Of a DNA stretch of 64,000 nucleotides, positions 20,832-29,598 are shown piece by piece. The DNA lies in the NCBI RefSeq assembly GCF_016918015.1, contig NZ_JAERMK010000004.1, positions 1-64,000 of the forward strand, given 5' to 3'. The notes beneath the pieces are model-generated. The model did no database searches and was not told the origin of the DNA. It saw only the letters and a program-made list of their open reading frames with translations. Within the stretch, counting starts at the first letter, position 1. The number at the start of each line of letters is the position of its first letter. Made by a program: the position numbers and the translations under genes. This DNA comes from Glycomyces sp. YM15. GTDB taxonomy: Bacteria; Actinomycetota; Actinomycetes; Mycobacteriales; Micromonosporaceae.

Positions 20832-21782
20832 TCAGTGCTCCTGCTTCCGTTGGGCCGCGATGTAGATCAACCCGAAGGCGAGTGCGGCCAGCAGCAGTAT
20901 CGTCCCGACGGCCGAGGCTTCGGAGTAGCGGATGACCCCCGAGGCGCCCTTGCCGACCGACATGCCGTACGCCCAGGTGGCGAGCGTCTGGGACGTGCCG
21001 GTCCCCATTGACATGATCCAGATGATGTCGACGACCTTGAGCGTGTACACCAGGCCGAGGAGCAGGGTGATGAGCGTGACCGGGCGCAGCATCGGGAGGG
21101 TGATGCGCCAGAACTGCTGCCAGGGGGTGGCGCCGTCCATCGACGCGGCCTCGTACAGCTCCTTCGGGATGCCCTGGAGTCCCGAGTAGAGGATCACGAG
21201 GTTGAACGGGATGCCCAGCCAGATGTTCGCGATCGCCACCGACATCAGGGCGTTGTCCGCACTGAGCCACCACACCGGATCGGCTCCGAACAGACCGAGG
21301 AACGAGTTGAGGAGCCCGGCGTCCGGATTCATCATCCACTGCCAGGTGGTGCCCGAGACGATGATGGGCAGCAGCCACGGGACGAGGAACATGCCGCGAA
21401 GCGGCGCGGCCAGCCGGAACCCGCCGCGGTGGAAGAACACCGCGATCGTCAGCCCGATCAGGTACTGGAAGGCGAGTGAAACGGCGGTGAACACCGTGGT
21501 CTGCCACACGATCGTCCAGAACTGCGGGTGGTCGAACACGTCTCGGTAGATCTCGAGGCCGACGAACGGGGCACCGCCGTTGATGAAGGTGCCGCGGTCG
21601 AAGCGGTGCAGGCTCATCGTCAGGTTCTGGACGAGGGGGTAGGCGTAGAAGAGAAGGAGGTAGAGCACCAGCGGGATGACGAACGCGATCGCCGCCCAGT
21701 GGGCGCCGCGGCGTTTCGGCTTCACGGTCGCGCGCTCGGGCGTGGTCGGCGCCGCCGCGGTTCTCGTGGTCAGCGTGGTCAT
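20832..21782 (-). CDS. Sugar ABC transporter permease, MalF-type
   Basis: 316 residues. After a cytoplasmic N-terminus rich in Thr/Lys, the first helix begins near residue 28 (AAIAFVIPLVLYLLLFYAYPLV), followed by five more. The EAA loop reads ELYEAASMDGATPWQQFWRITLPML. The ATG at 21782 is chosen because the upstream extension of the open frame has no hydrophobic start and runs into the binding-protein gene. It lies 62 bp after the binding-protein gene. Confidence 0.92.
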   Translation of the reverse strand: MTTLTTRTAAAPTTPERATVKPKRRGAHWAAIAFVIPLVLYLLLFYAYPLVQNLTMSLHRFDRGTFINGGAPFVGLEIYRDVFDHPQFWTIVWQTTVFTAVSLAFQYLIGLTIAVFFHRGGFRLAAPLRGMFLVPWLLPIIVSGTTWQWMMNPDAGLLNSFLGLFGADPVWWLSADNALMSVAIANIWLGIPFNLVILYSGLQGIPKELYEAASMDGATPWQQFWRITLPMLRPVTLITLLLGLVYTLKVVDIIWIMSMGTGTSQTLATWAYGMSVGKGASGVIRYSEASAVGTILLLAALAFGLIYIAAQRKQEH

Positions 21783-21844
21783 TCGAGTATCGCTCCGATC
21801 CGGTTGCGGTCGGTCGGCCCGCCCGAGGGCGGGCCGACGGCCCG

Positions 21845-23101
21845 TCAGAATCCGCCCGCGTCCTGGAACGCGGCCTCGACGGCGGCCTGGTCGCCCGCGG
21901 CGTTGAGCGCGGCCTGGATCGCCCCGGAGAGCGAGGCGGAGGCGTCGACGTACTCGCTGCCGAGATCGGTGGTGCGGCCCTGGGCGCCCTCGACCGCGGC
22001 GATCCACGGCTCCCACAGCGGCGACTGGGCCGCCTGCTCGGCGCGGACGTCGGGCTTGGCAGAGAGGTAGCCGAGCGTCTCATTGGTCTGGAACGCGGCC
22101 TCGCCTTCGGTCAGGCAGGCGATGACGGAAGCAGCGTTCGCGTAGTGGTCGGAGGCGTTCTCGGACTGGATCGGGGCCACGGCGAATTCGCCGCCGGTCG
22201 GCACCGGTGCGACGCCGCCGCCCCTCGTCGGGATCGGGATGACGCCGACCTCGAAGTTCGCTTCGGCCGCCGCCGCGGCGAACCATGAGCCGTTCTCGGC
22301 GAAGGCGTATTCGCCGGTGAGGAACAGGTCCCATGCCGCCGACTGGTTGTCGGTGGCCGCCGACTTGGGGGCCAGGCCTTCGCCGATCCAGTCGGAGAGG
22401 AGCTGTCCGGCGGCGACGGCCTCGTCCGAGGAGATGTCGGACAGGTCGGCGCCGGCGCCCCAGAACCAGGGAAGGAACTGGAAGACGCCCTCTTCCCCGG
22501 TGACGCCGGAGAAGGTGATGCCCTTGCCGCCGTCTGCGACGACCTGGGCCATCGCGGCGTTCAGGGAGTCCCAGTCGGTGACCGAGGCCGGGTCGACGCC
22601 GGCTTCGGCCAGCAGGTCGGCGTTGTAGTAGAGGCCGAGAGCGTTGGAGCCGAACGGCACGCCGTAGGCGGTGCCGTCGACGACGCCGGGGCCCATCAGG
22701 TTCTCGTCCACGCCACTGGTGTCGATGCCCGCCTGCGCTGCGGTCGCCAGCATTCCGGCGCCCACGGCCTCGGGCATCATCGGGTTGTCGAGCAGCACCA
22801 CGTCGGGGGCGCCACCCTCTTTCACCGCGGTTGTGAGCTGGTTGAACAGGTCGGTCTGCGGAGCGCTGGTGCGGACGATCGTCGAACCTTCGGGTGCGCA
22901 GGACTTGACGTGCGCGTCCCACGCGGATCCGTCGGCGTGCTGGGGGTAGGGGTCCCAGAAGACGATCTCCGCAGTCGTGGAGCCTTCGCTCGCGTCGCCG
23001 CTCTCGCCTGGTTCAGGCGTGCCGCCGGAGCAGGCTCCCAGGGCGCCCATCGTCAGTGCGGCGCCGGCGGCGAGGCACCGGCGCAGAGTCGTGTTCGTCA
23101 T
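21845..23101 (-). CDS. Sugar ABC transporter solute-binding lipoprotein
   Basis: 418 residues. The signal peptide ends in a perfect lipobox (MGALGAC, Cys24), so the mature protein is anchored outside the membrane. The rest is an extracellular binding protein of the CUT1 type (EIVFWDPYPQ; PDVVLLDNPMMPEA; GKGITFSGVTGEEGVFQFLPW). ATG codons at 23119, 23107 and 23101 are all in frame; 23101 is preferred because GAAGAGG lies 9 nt upstream. It is first in the operon with two permeases and the GH31 enzyme, so the ligand is probably a xylose-decorated oligosaccharide. Confidence 0.92.
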   Translation of the reverse strand: MTNTTLRRCLAAGAALTMGALGACSGGTPEPGESGDASEGSTTAEIVFWDPYPQHADGSAWDAHVKSCAPEGSTIVRTSAPQTDLFNQLTTAVKEGGAPDVVLLDNPMMPEAVGAGMLATAAQAGIDTSGVDENLMGPGVVDGTAYGVPFGSNALGLYYNADLLAEAGVDPASVTDWDSLNAAMAQVVADGGKGITFSGVTGEEGVFQFLPWFWGAGADLSDISSDEAVAAGQLLSDWIGEGLAPKSAATDNQSAAWDLFLTGEYAFAENGSWFAAAAAEANFEVGVIPIPTRGGGVAPVPTGGEFAVAPIQSENASDHYANAASVIACLTEGEAAFQTNETLGYLSAKPDVRAEQAAQSPLWEPWIAAVEGAQGRTTDLGSEYVDASASLSGAIQAALNAAGDQAAVEAAFQDAGGF

Positions 23102-23166
23102 GTTCATCGGCCTCTTCATCGAGTCGGTTTCGCCGGTGACTCGCTGGCTCGAGGGATTCCGATAGC

Positions 23167-23231
23167 CAGCGAACCGGTTCGCTGACGATGATGCCAGACC
23201 GAATGGCCGCCGTCAAGGCGAACCGGTTCGC
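23167..23231 (-). promoter_or_regulatory. Importer promoter bracketed by two LacI operators
   Basis: On the minus strand TTGACG (23216-23211) and CATCAT (23193-23188) are separated by 17 bp. One perfect palindrome (GCGAACCGGTTCGC, 23218-23231) abuts the -35 from upstream, and another (AGCGAACCGGTTCGCT, 23168-23183) lies 4 bp after the -10. Two operators flanking a promoter suggest tight repression, perhaps by looping or cooperative binding of the LacI protein at 23280-24287. Confidence 0.8.
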
Positions 23232-23279
23232 TGGCTTGTTCGCCGGTCGAGCGTCGGCGCTACGTCCCCGGACGTGGCC

Positions 23280-24287
23280 TTACGCCACGGTTGCGACGCT
23301 GCCCTTGGCCTCGAGGTGCGGGACGACGAGCCGCTTCTGAGCAGGGCTCTCGGGCGAGGCGATCCGCTTGGCGAGCATCTCGACCGCGGCCTGGCAGACG
23401 GCCACCGGCTCGGACTCGACCGAGGTGAACGACAGGACGTAGAGCCGCGCGAGCTCGGCCGCGTGCAGCGAGACGACGCTCCGGTCGGCGGGCACTTCGA
23501 GCCCGAGGTCGTGAAGCGCGAAAGGCAGCATCGCGACGGCGGCGTCGTTGTGGATCAGCAGCGCACGGGGGTTCTCGGGGTCCTGAAGCACGGCGCGAAG
23601 ACTCGCGCGCACCTGCTCTGGCCCCACCGGCACGGCGACGGGGACGAGCCGCAGGCCGCGTCGTTCGGCCCGCTCGCGGGCCGCACTGGCGAACCGGTTC
23701 GCGTAGGTGCTGCCCGAGGCGTACAGCTCTTCGGGCCATTCGACGAACAGCGCTTCGCGGTGGCCCGCGTCGGCGAGGTGGTCGACCAGCATTGAGGCCC
23801 CGGCGGCGAAGTCGAGGTCGACCGCGTCGACACCACGGGTGTCCTGGGGCATGCCGAGCAGGACCGCGGGGTAGCGCGCCTGGTTGATCGGTTCCAACCG
23901 CGGGTCGTCGTCGACCACGTTGAGCAGGATCAAGCCGTCGACCTGGCGGCCGGAGATCGCCCGCCGCACCGCCTCGACGCCGTCGGGCTCGGTCAGCAGC
24001 ACGACCGAGTAGCCCTGCTCGCGCGCCGCGTCGGACAGGGCGATCAGGTACGCCGCCAGCGCCGGGCTGAACTCGGCTTCGTGGAAGCCGACGACGACGC
24101 CCAACGCCATGGTCCGCGAGGTCGCCAGCGCCCTGGCTCCGGCGTTGACCGAGAACTGGAGCTTGGCCACCGCCGCGTCGACCTTGGCCCGCGTCTCGGG
24201 GCTGACGTATTTGCGGCCGGTGAGGACCGAGGAGACGGTGCTGCGCGACACTCCGGCCTCACGTGCTACATCGCCGATCGTGGCCAC
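23280..24287 (-). CDS. LacI-family repressor of the oligosaccharide importer regulon
   Basis: 335 residues. The DNA-binding domain starts at once (ATIGDVAREAGVSRSTVSSVLTGRKYVSPETRAKV), then a hinge and a two-lobed effector domain (GLILLNVVDDDPRLEPINQARYPAVLLGMPQ). Its gene is immediately upstream of the importer operon, and CGAACCGGTTCG palindromes occur at its own promoter (24322-24337), at the importer promoter, ahead of the enzyme gene at 27534, ahead of AraC copy 1, and inside its own coding sequence. This pattern identifies it as the probable repressor. The inducer is likely an oligosaccharide brought in by the importer. Confidence 0.92.
   Translation of the reverse strand: MATIGDVAREAGVSRSTVSSVLTGRKYVSPETRAKVDAAVAKLQFSVNAGARALATSRTMALGVVVGFHEAEFSPALAAYLIALSDAAREQGYSVVLLTEPDGVEAVRRAISGRQVDGLILLNVVDDDPRLEPINQARYPAVLLGMPQDTRGVDAVDLDFAAGASMLVDHLADAGHREALFVEWPEELYASGSTYANRFASAARERAERRGLRLVPVAVPVGPEQVRASLRAVLQDPENPRALLIHNDAAVAMLPFALHDLGLEVPADRSVVSLHAAELARLYVLSFTSVESEPVAVCQAAVEMLAKRIASPESPAQKRLVVPHLEAKGSVATVA
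23689..23702. promoter_or_regulatory. Operator-like palindrome inside the lacI coding sequence
   Basis: GCGAACCGGTTCGC, a perfect 14-bp match to the promoter operators, lies about 590 bp into the lacI gene, where it encodes part of YANRFAS. It could act as an auxiliary operator or transcriptional roadblock, about 490 bp from the importer operators. Confidence 0.5.
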
Positions 24288-24321
24288 GCTGCTCCTTCCG
24301 CTCCTCGCTCGAACTCGGTCC

Positions 24322-24337
24322 AGTGTACCGGTTCGCT
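24322..24337 (-). promoter_or_regulatory. Autoregulatory operator of the lacI gene
   Basis: AGTGTACCGGTTCGCT keeps one perfect half of the operator and a degenerate second half. On the minus strand its degenerate half forms a TACACT -10-like hexamer about 35 bp before the lacI start, so bound repressor would cover the promoter. The weaker site fits mild autorepression. Confidence 0.6.
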
Positions 24338-24357
24338 AGAGGTCGGCCCGCGACTGA

Positions 24358-24390
24358 GTGGCGGCGGCAGGCTGAGCCGGCCGCCGCCAC
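24358..24390 (-). terminator. Terminator of the large CBM-rich glycosidase gene
   Basis: Perfect 10-bp arms (24358-24367 and 24381-24390) with a 13-nt loop, 9 bp beyond the minus-strand stop of the gene at 24400-27534 and before the lacI promoter. Confidence 0.7.
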
Positions 24391-24399
24391 AAGGGATGA

Positions 24400-27300
24400 T
24401 CAGACCGTGACGCAGAAGGTGGCGTCGGCGCGGTCCGTCGCATTCACGATCGGATCGAGCTGCAGCTCGAAGCCCGAGTGTCGCAGGTGCTGATCCGGGA
24501 AGTTGTACGACTGGAATGACGTACACCACTCATCGGCCAGACCGTCGACCATTCGGAACGTCGCGTCCTTGTCGAACAGCGCCGTGCCGTCGTCGGGCGC
24601 CAGCACGAGTTCGTAGAACGAGTGCCGCAGGTACTGGCCCGGGTGGTTCACCGATTCGAACGACACGTACCCGGCCGAGCCGTCCGCCAGGCCCGGCACC
24701 ATCCGAAAACGCGCGTCGTCCTCGGGGGTGGGGTTCGGTTCCAGACGGACATTCGAGTTCGTATGCCGCACCAGACGATCCGGGTAGTTGAGCGATTGCA
24801 GTTCACGCCAGGCGACATCGCCGAACAGCGGGGTCACCGCGATCCGGTCGAGGTTGGGCGCGAAGCGCGAGCGCAGCAGTACGCCCGGCCAGGTGTCGGA
24901 GGCGTAGCTGGTCCCGTCGAACTGCGGTTTCTCCTCGCCGCGCACGACGATCGAGTTGACTCCGGCTTTGAGGTCGACCGGGACGGTGAGTTCCCAGAAG
25001 TTGTTCTCGTGGAAGGAGTGCGGGAAGACCACGCGGACCGGCTCGGCGCCGTTGATCGACACCAGGGCGTACCGGGCCACCGGGTCGGGGTTGTAGTGCG
25101 TGGCGGGCGACTGCTCCTCGTTGGAGTACCGGAAGGTCAGCGCGTACCTGCCGGCTTTCGACACCTCGACGTCGTTGAACGTCAGGGTGTTCCCGTTGCC
25201 GGGATCGCCGCCGATGCCCGTGACCGCGGCCCCGCCGGAGGCGAGGGACAGGCTCGTGGCCTCGGCGCTCCCGGCGACCGTGCCGTCCTCCGCCTCGTAG
25301 ACGGCCCCGGTGGTCTCACTGGAAGGCGTCACGACGAGTCGGTCCACCTCGAGCCCTTGCGCGCCTTTGACGGTGACCTGGTTGATGCCGCCGAGCAGGA
25401 AGGCGTCGACGATGCCGCCCTGCCCGGTCGTCACCGTCTCACCGTTGACTTCGAGCTCGACCTTCCGGTCGCCGCGCGAGGCGATGTCGAGACGGGCGGT
25501 GGCGTCGTCCGGAGCGTAGACCCAGAAGGTCGCCTCTCCGCCGGACGGTACGGTGGCGGCACCCGGACCCGAGCCGTTGTGTCCGCTCATGTAGGTGGGG
25601 GCCGCGCCGCCGTCGAGCTCGGCGAACTCGGCCTCGTACACGTCGCCGGTGTAATCCGGGTGGGGCAGTGACAGGTCGATCTTGTCGAGGATGACGTCGC
25701 CGGTGATGGCTCCGGTCCCGTCGAGGCTGCGGGTGGCCAGGGTGATGACGTGGTCCCCGGCGGTGAGTTCGACGGTGGTGTCGGTGTGGTCCCACACGAC
25801 CCACTTGTAGCCCAGGCTCAAGAAGAGCTCCTGCTCTGTGGCGGCGTCGCCGTCGACCCGCAGGAACATGTTCGTCGGCCCCTGGTCCTGCACTTCGGCG
25901 TCGGTGTTGAGGGAGCTGGCGAAGACGCTGAGGTCGTATACGCCGTCTTGGGGGACGCTGACGTTGAACTCGATCGCGTTGTTCGAGCCGGTCCGCATCC
26001 CGCCGACGTTGTAGCCGCCGGAGGTGTAGAACTTCGCCACCGCCGAAGGGGAACCTTCGGGGCCGTTGCGTTGCAGGCCCGTACCGGTCCACGTGGCGTT
26101 CTCGGCCTCGTACGTCGCCTCCCAGGCCTTCTGCGGGACGGCCGCATCGCCGGGAGCGACACTCGGGGTCACGATGACCTCGTAAGCGGACTCCGCGTTG
26201 AGCGCCGGAAGGCCGCCGGAGCCGAAGGTCAGTTCGGCGGTGCCGCCTGAGACCGCCAGGTCGACTTCTGCCACAGTGGAGGGTTGGGCCGAGTCGCCGA
26301 TCTGGCCGCTCCAGCCGATCTCGCGAACGACCGCGTGCACGTTCTGGCCGAAGACCCCGGACGGGACGTTGTCGAGCGCGAGCGTGTACGCCCCGCTCGC
26401 GCCGCCGAGCAGGACGCGGGCCTGCCGCTTGTCGGTGTCGAGGGCCGCGACGCCTTGAAGGGTGTAGCTGACGCCAGGCCGCGGCGGCGTGACCGCGACG
26501 GTCTGCGCACCGTGCATCTGGCTGTAGGCGTGCAGGAGCCACCACTGGCCGTTGGCGCGGTTGGCCTGCACGGCCGAGTCGGAGAGGTTGCCGTCGATGT
26601 TCCAGTAGGCGATGTCGCCGTAGACCTTCTTGTCCTCCAGCGCGGAGATCCACTGGATCATCTGGCCGGGCACCGAGGTGTGGTAGTTGTACGCGTACTC
26701 GGTGATGTTGATCGGCAGTTCGGTGCCCGCATAGGGCGTGCCGGCGAAGAGCTCGGCCTCCCAGGCCCGATATTTGTCCACGTTGGACCTGATGGTGGCG
26801 GGAGCGGACAGCTCGTGCCACACCACCGCGTCCGGCACCGTCCCGGCTTGGACGGTGTGCGCCATGAAGCCTTCGACCTGGTTGTAGAGGGTGCTGGTGT
26901 TCGGTCCGCCGATGCGCGCCTCCGGCAGGATCGAGCGGATCTCCGCGTAGGCGCGGTCCCAGGCCGCGAAGAAGTATTGCGGGTCGTTCAGCCAGCTGAC
27001 GCGGTTGTAGCTCCAGGTGCCGGTGCCGAACATGTTGCCCTCGGGCTCGTTGTACGGCATGAAGACGACGTTGTCCTGCTGGTCCGCCGGCAGGCCGGCC
27101 ACCTGCTCGACCTGCAGCCGGATCTTCTCCATGTAGAGGTCGAGCTTCTCCTCCGGGGTGTCGCCGGGCCACTGGTAGGGGAAGCCGCGGTGGACGTCCG
27201 TCATGTAGATGTAGACGTCGCCGTTCGAGGCCTCCACCATCGGGCCGAGGACTTCGAGCGCGTCCGCGCCCGGGTGCTGCGGTCCGTCCTGGGCCTTGGT

Positions 27301-27534
27301 GGCGACCGTGGTCAGATCGATGCCGTCGATGAGGTTCTCGGAAGGGAGTCCCTCGTCGTACAGGCCGTAGAGGGTGCCCGACGCTCCTCCGAGGAAGTCG
27401 CCGGTGGTCTGGCCGAGATCGACCCTGATGACATCCGCTTCCTGGCCGGCGGCGGGCACCGCGGCCAAGGGGATGATCGCGGCCGCCGCGATGACGCTGC
27501 ATATTCGCGCGGCTCGCCGTGCTCGTACGTTCAT
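24400..27534 (-). CDS. Secreted GH39-like glycosidase with CBM35/CBM6-like modules and C-terminal AbfB domain
   Basis: 1044 residues. Signal peptide about 1-30 (ICSVIAAAAIIPLAAVPAAGQ). A clan GH-A barrel follows (about 35-400) with the acid/base candidate in VVFMPYNEPEGN and the nucleophile candidate in ELPINITEYAYNY, most like GH39-type enzymes. Then come at least three beta-sandwich modules opening with YEAENATW, YEAEFAEL and YEAEDGTV, the usual start of CBM6/CBM35. The last 150 residues form an AbfB (CBM42) arabinose-binding beta-trefoil with three repeats (LQSLNYPDRLVRHTN, FESVNHPGQYLRHSF, FQSYNFPDQHLRHSG). A GAGG precedes the ATG at 27534. The activity is unassigned; an arabinose-decorated substrate is likely. 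Confidence 0.88.
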   Translation of the reverse strand: MNVRARRAARICSVIAAAAIIPLAAVPAAGQEADVIRVDLGQTTGDFLGGASGTLYGLYDEGLPSENLIDGIDLTTVATKAQDGPQHPGADALEVLGPMVEASNGDVYIYMTDVHRGFPYQWPGDTPEEKLDLYMEKIRLQVEQVAGLPADQQDNVVFMPYNEPEGNMFGTGTWSYNRVSWLNDPQYFFAAWDRAYAEIRSILPEARIGGPNTSTLYNQVEGFMAHTVQAGTVPDAVVWHELSAPATIRSNVDKYRAWEAELFAGTPYAGTELPINITEYAYNYHTSVPGQMIQWISALEDKKVYGDIAYWNIDGNLSDSAVQANRANGQWWLLHAYSQMHGAQTVAVTPPRPGVSYTLQGVAALDTDKRQARVLLGGASGAYTLALDNVPSGVFGQNVHAVVREIGWSGQIGDSAQPSTVAEVDLAVSGGTAELTFGSGGLPALNAESAYEVIVTPSVAPGDAAVPQKAWEATYEAENATWTGTGLQRNGPEGSPSAVAKFYTSGGYNVGGMRTGSNNAIEFNVSVPQDGVYDLSVFASSLNTDAEVQDQGPTNMFLRVDGDAATEQELFLSLGYKWVVWDHTDTTVELTAGDHVITLATRSLDGTGAITGDVILDKIDLSLPHPDYTGDVYEAEFAELDGGAAPTYMSGHNGSGPGAATVPSGGEATFWVYAPDDATARLDIASRGDRKVELEVNGETVTTGQGGIVDAFLLGGINQVTVKGAQGLEVDRLVVTPSSETTGAVYEAEDGTVAGSAEATSLSLASGGAAVTGIGGDPGNGNTLTFNDVEVSKAGRYALTFRYSNEEQSPATHYNPDPVARYALVSINGAEPVRVVFPHSFHENNFWELTVPVDLKAGVNSIVVRGEEKPQFDGTSYASDTWPGVLLRSRFAPNLDRIAVTPLFGDVAWRELQSLNYPDRLVRHTNSNVRLEPNPTPEDDARFRMVPGLADGSAGYVSFESVNHPGQYLRHSFYELVLAPDDGTALFDKDATFRMVDGLADEWCTSFQSYNFPDQHLRHSGFELQLDPIVNATDRADATFCVTV

Positions 27535-27597
27535 TTTCGCCTCACTCTCAACATTGAGAAGTCCGCCGCTCATCGACACTTCGAGCAGTGTCACTTG

Positions 27598-27667
27598 AGC
27601 GAACCGGTTCGCTGAACAACGTACCGGCTCTGATCAGCGGAAGCAAGAGCTTGGCGCACCGGTTCGG
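27598..27667 (-). promoter_or_regulatory. Promoter with LacI operators for the large glycosidase
   Basis: On the minus strand TTGCTT (27646-27641), a 17-bp spacer and TACGTT (27623-27618) form a promoter. A perfect AGCGAACCGGTTCGCT operator (27598-27613) follows the -10 by 4 bp, and a half-conserved copy (around 27654-27667) lies just upstream of the -35. The layout mirrors that at 23167-23231. Confidence 0.75.
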
Positions 27668-27833
27668 AATCGTGACCCGGCGACTCGCCGTCCTCCACCG
27701 GCGGATTTCACCCGATCAACGCTGAAGTACCCGACGCCCGATCCCGCATCCGGTCCGTGAGGGCGGCGGTACCGCCGGCCGGCCGCCCTGACCAGACCCC
27801 CGTCGGGCCGGTCGCGTCGATACCATCGAAACC

Positions 27834-28781
27834 ATGCCCCAAGCGATCGAACAGTTGAACAAGGAACTGGCCGAAGCGAGAGAACTGTTGCACCGCAAAC
27901 AGCACCACGAGCAGGTGTTGGCCCGGACCGAGCAGCAGGTGGCCTCCGCCGAAGCGGCGCTGAAACTCGCCGAAGAGCGAGCGGCCGGCGAGCAGAAGGA
28001 CGTCGACCAGCTGGAGCGAGTGTCGTTCAGAGCATTGTGGGCGATGGTCAGCGGCTCCCGGGAGGAGCGAATCGATATCGAGCGGACCGAGGCAGCGGCC
28101 GCACGGATCCGGGTGCAGCAAGAGCGGGCCCGAGTCCGCTGGCTGATCCAGGACCGAGCGTCGCTCGAGACCGCCGGCGCCGAATTCGAGGCTGCGGAGG
28201 AACGGTTCCGCGAACTGCTGGCGGACAAGGAACGGACCGTGCTCATGCTGGGTCTGCCCGCAGGCGGCGAACTCGAGGCGATCGCAGCCCAGACGGCCGA
28301 TCTGCGCGCCGAGCGGCGCGAACTCCAGGAGGCCTGCGACGCCGGGCGGCAGGCGCTAGCACGGGTCAACGAGATCGGGCGCCTGCTCAGCAGCGCCGGC
28401 ACCGCCTCCGGCTGGGACCTGCTCGGAGGCGGCGAGCTGGTTAGCCAGTTCAAGTACGACAAGCTCGACTCGGCGGGCCGCGCTGTGGCCTACGCGCAGC
28501 GGGCGCTCGACGCGTTCAGCCGCGAGCTGGTCGACGTCGGTGTCGAGCAGCGTCACCGCGCCCCCGCGATCCCGAACAACTGGCTGACCGATGTGCTGTT
28601 CGACAACATCCTGACCGACGCGGTGCGCAGTGGGCAGATCCGCGACGCCACCGAGCAGTTCAGGGCCATCCGCGACTCGGTCCGGACGACGATCCGGTCA
28701 CTGCGGGAACGGGACGCGGAGGCCGATCGAAGTCTCGTCCGGCTGCAGACCCGCAGGGAAACGCTGCTCGTCGAAGACTGA
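27834..28781 (+). CDS. Coiled-coil protein of unknown function
   Basis: 315 residues, not recognised. Nearly all of the first 190 residues are Glu/Ala/Arg/Leu-rich heptads (EQLNKELAEARELLHRKQHHEQVLARTEQQVASAEAALK), and the C-terminal 60 residues are again helical (RDSVRTTIRSLRERDAEADRSL). A short less-helical section contains PNNWLTDVLFDNILTDA. There is no signal peptide or membrane segment. No Shine-Dalgarno precedes the ATG, but TACCAT (27821-27826) ends 7 nt before it, which suggests a leaderless transcript. A structural or scaffold role is possible; nothing around it gives a function. Confidence 0.75.
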   Translation: MPQAIEQLNKELAEARELLHRKQHHEQVLARTEQQVASAEAALKLAEERAAGEQKDVDQLERVSFRALWAMVSGSREERIDIERTEAAAARIRVQQERARVRWLIQDRASLETAGAEFEAAEERFRELLADKERTVLMLGLPAGGELEAIAAQTADLRAERRELQEACDAGRQALARVNEIGRLLSSAGTASGWDLLGGGELVSQFKYDKLDSAGRAVAYAQRALDAFSRELVDVGVEQRHRAPAIPNNWLTDVLFDNILTDAVRSGQIRDATEQFRAIRDSVRTTIRSLRERDAEADRSLVRLQTRRETLLVED

Positions 28782-28826
28782 CGCGTCGGCGGCGTACCCA
28801 GCCCTCGGCCGTGGGCAGAGTGTCGG

Positions 28827-29387
28827 CTATCCGGTCGGCACGGGTTCGGTCTCGAACTCGACGCCCACCTCGTTCGCGAGCTTGAGGGCGCCCATGAAGA
28901 CCGCGTACGGCCCGATGCCCCAACGCGACAGCGCGACAATCGCGGTGCCTCGGACACGACGAGCACCGATCATGGTGCAGTCGACCGTGATCGGGCGGGT
29001 CCGACCGACGATCGAGAGATCCCCATCGACAGCGAACGCGTCGGGCGACCCGCTGATGTGAGTGGACACGAACCTGATATCCGGGTATTTCACGGCGTGC
29101 AGTAGCTGGTCGCCGCGCAGGGCCCGCACGATTTCCGCGCGATCGCCGTCCGTGAGGGGCTTGAGTCCCCCGGTGCCCTCGATGACGATCAGCGAGTTGA
29201 CCTCGACTGCCATGGCCACGCTGCTCGAAGCGGGTTCGGTGGTATCGACCGAAGCCCTCCCGTGCCAACTCGAGGCTTCGATCGTCAGATCATGCCCAGC
29301 TCGCCGTCCCAGACCGGTACGACCGGTATGCAGGCTCAGCCGTCCGTGATCGGACCCGAAGACGTACGTGCCACCGTCTATTGCCAT
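28827..29387 (-). CDS. YceI-family protein
   Basis: 186 residues with the YceI lipocalin-like pattern: DGGTYVFGSDHGRLSLHTGRTGLGRRAGHDLTIE at the start, a central VKYPDIRFVSTHIS strand (the family's S..F.P.I.F.S motif) and a DGDLSIVGRTRPITVD stretch. YceI proteins bind long isoprenoid chains in a beta-barrel. No signal peptide is present, so this is a cytoplasmic version. The ATG at 29387 is chosen over longer frames because GGAG lies 8 nt upstream and the domain starts at once. Confidence 0.85.
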   Translation of the reverse strand: MAIDGGTYVFGSDHGRLSLHTGRTGLGRRAGHDLTIEASSWHGRASVDTTEPASSSVAMAVEVNSLIVIEGTGGLKPLTDGDRAEIVRALRGDQLLHAVKYPDIRFVSTHISGSPDAFAVDGDLSIVGRTRPITVDCTMIGARRVRGTAIVALSRWGIGPYAVFMGALKLANEVGVEFETEPVPTG

Positions 29388-29598
29388 TCCAAGTCTCCAG
29401 GTAGCAGGGTCCAGAAATGCCTGCGCCAGCATGCCAGATCCCATAGCCGCCTGCGTCGCGTCCCGATCAGCGACGCCCTGACCGTGCACATCCGCGACAT
29501 CGAGCGGCGCTCTCGTCCGTGCAATGGATGCGCAGCCTCTCCTGGAATCTGTCGATGACGAGCGGCGCAACGCAGGCTCCGCAGCGTCGAACGCCTTC

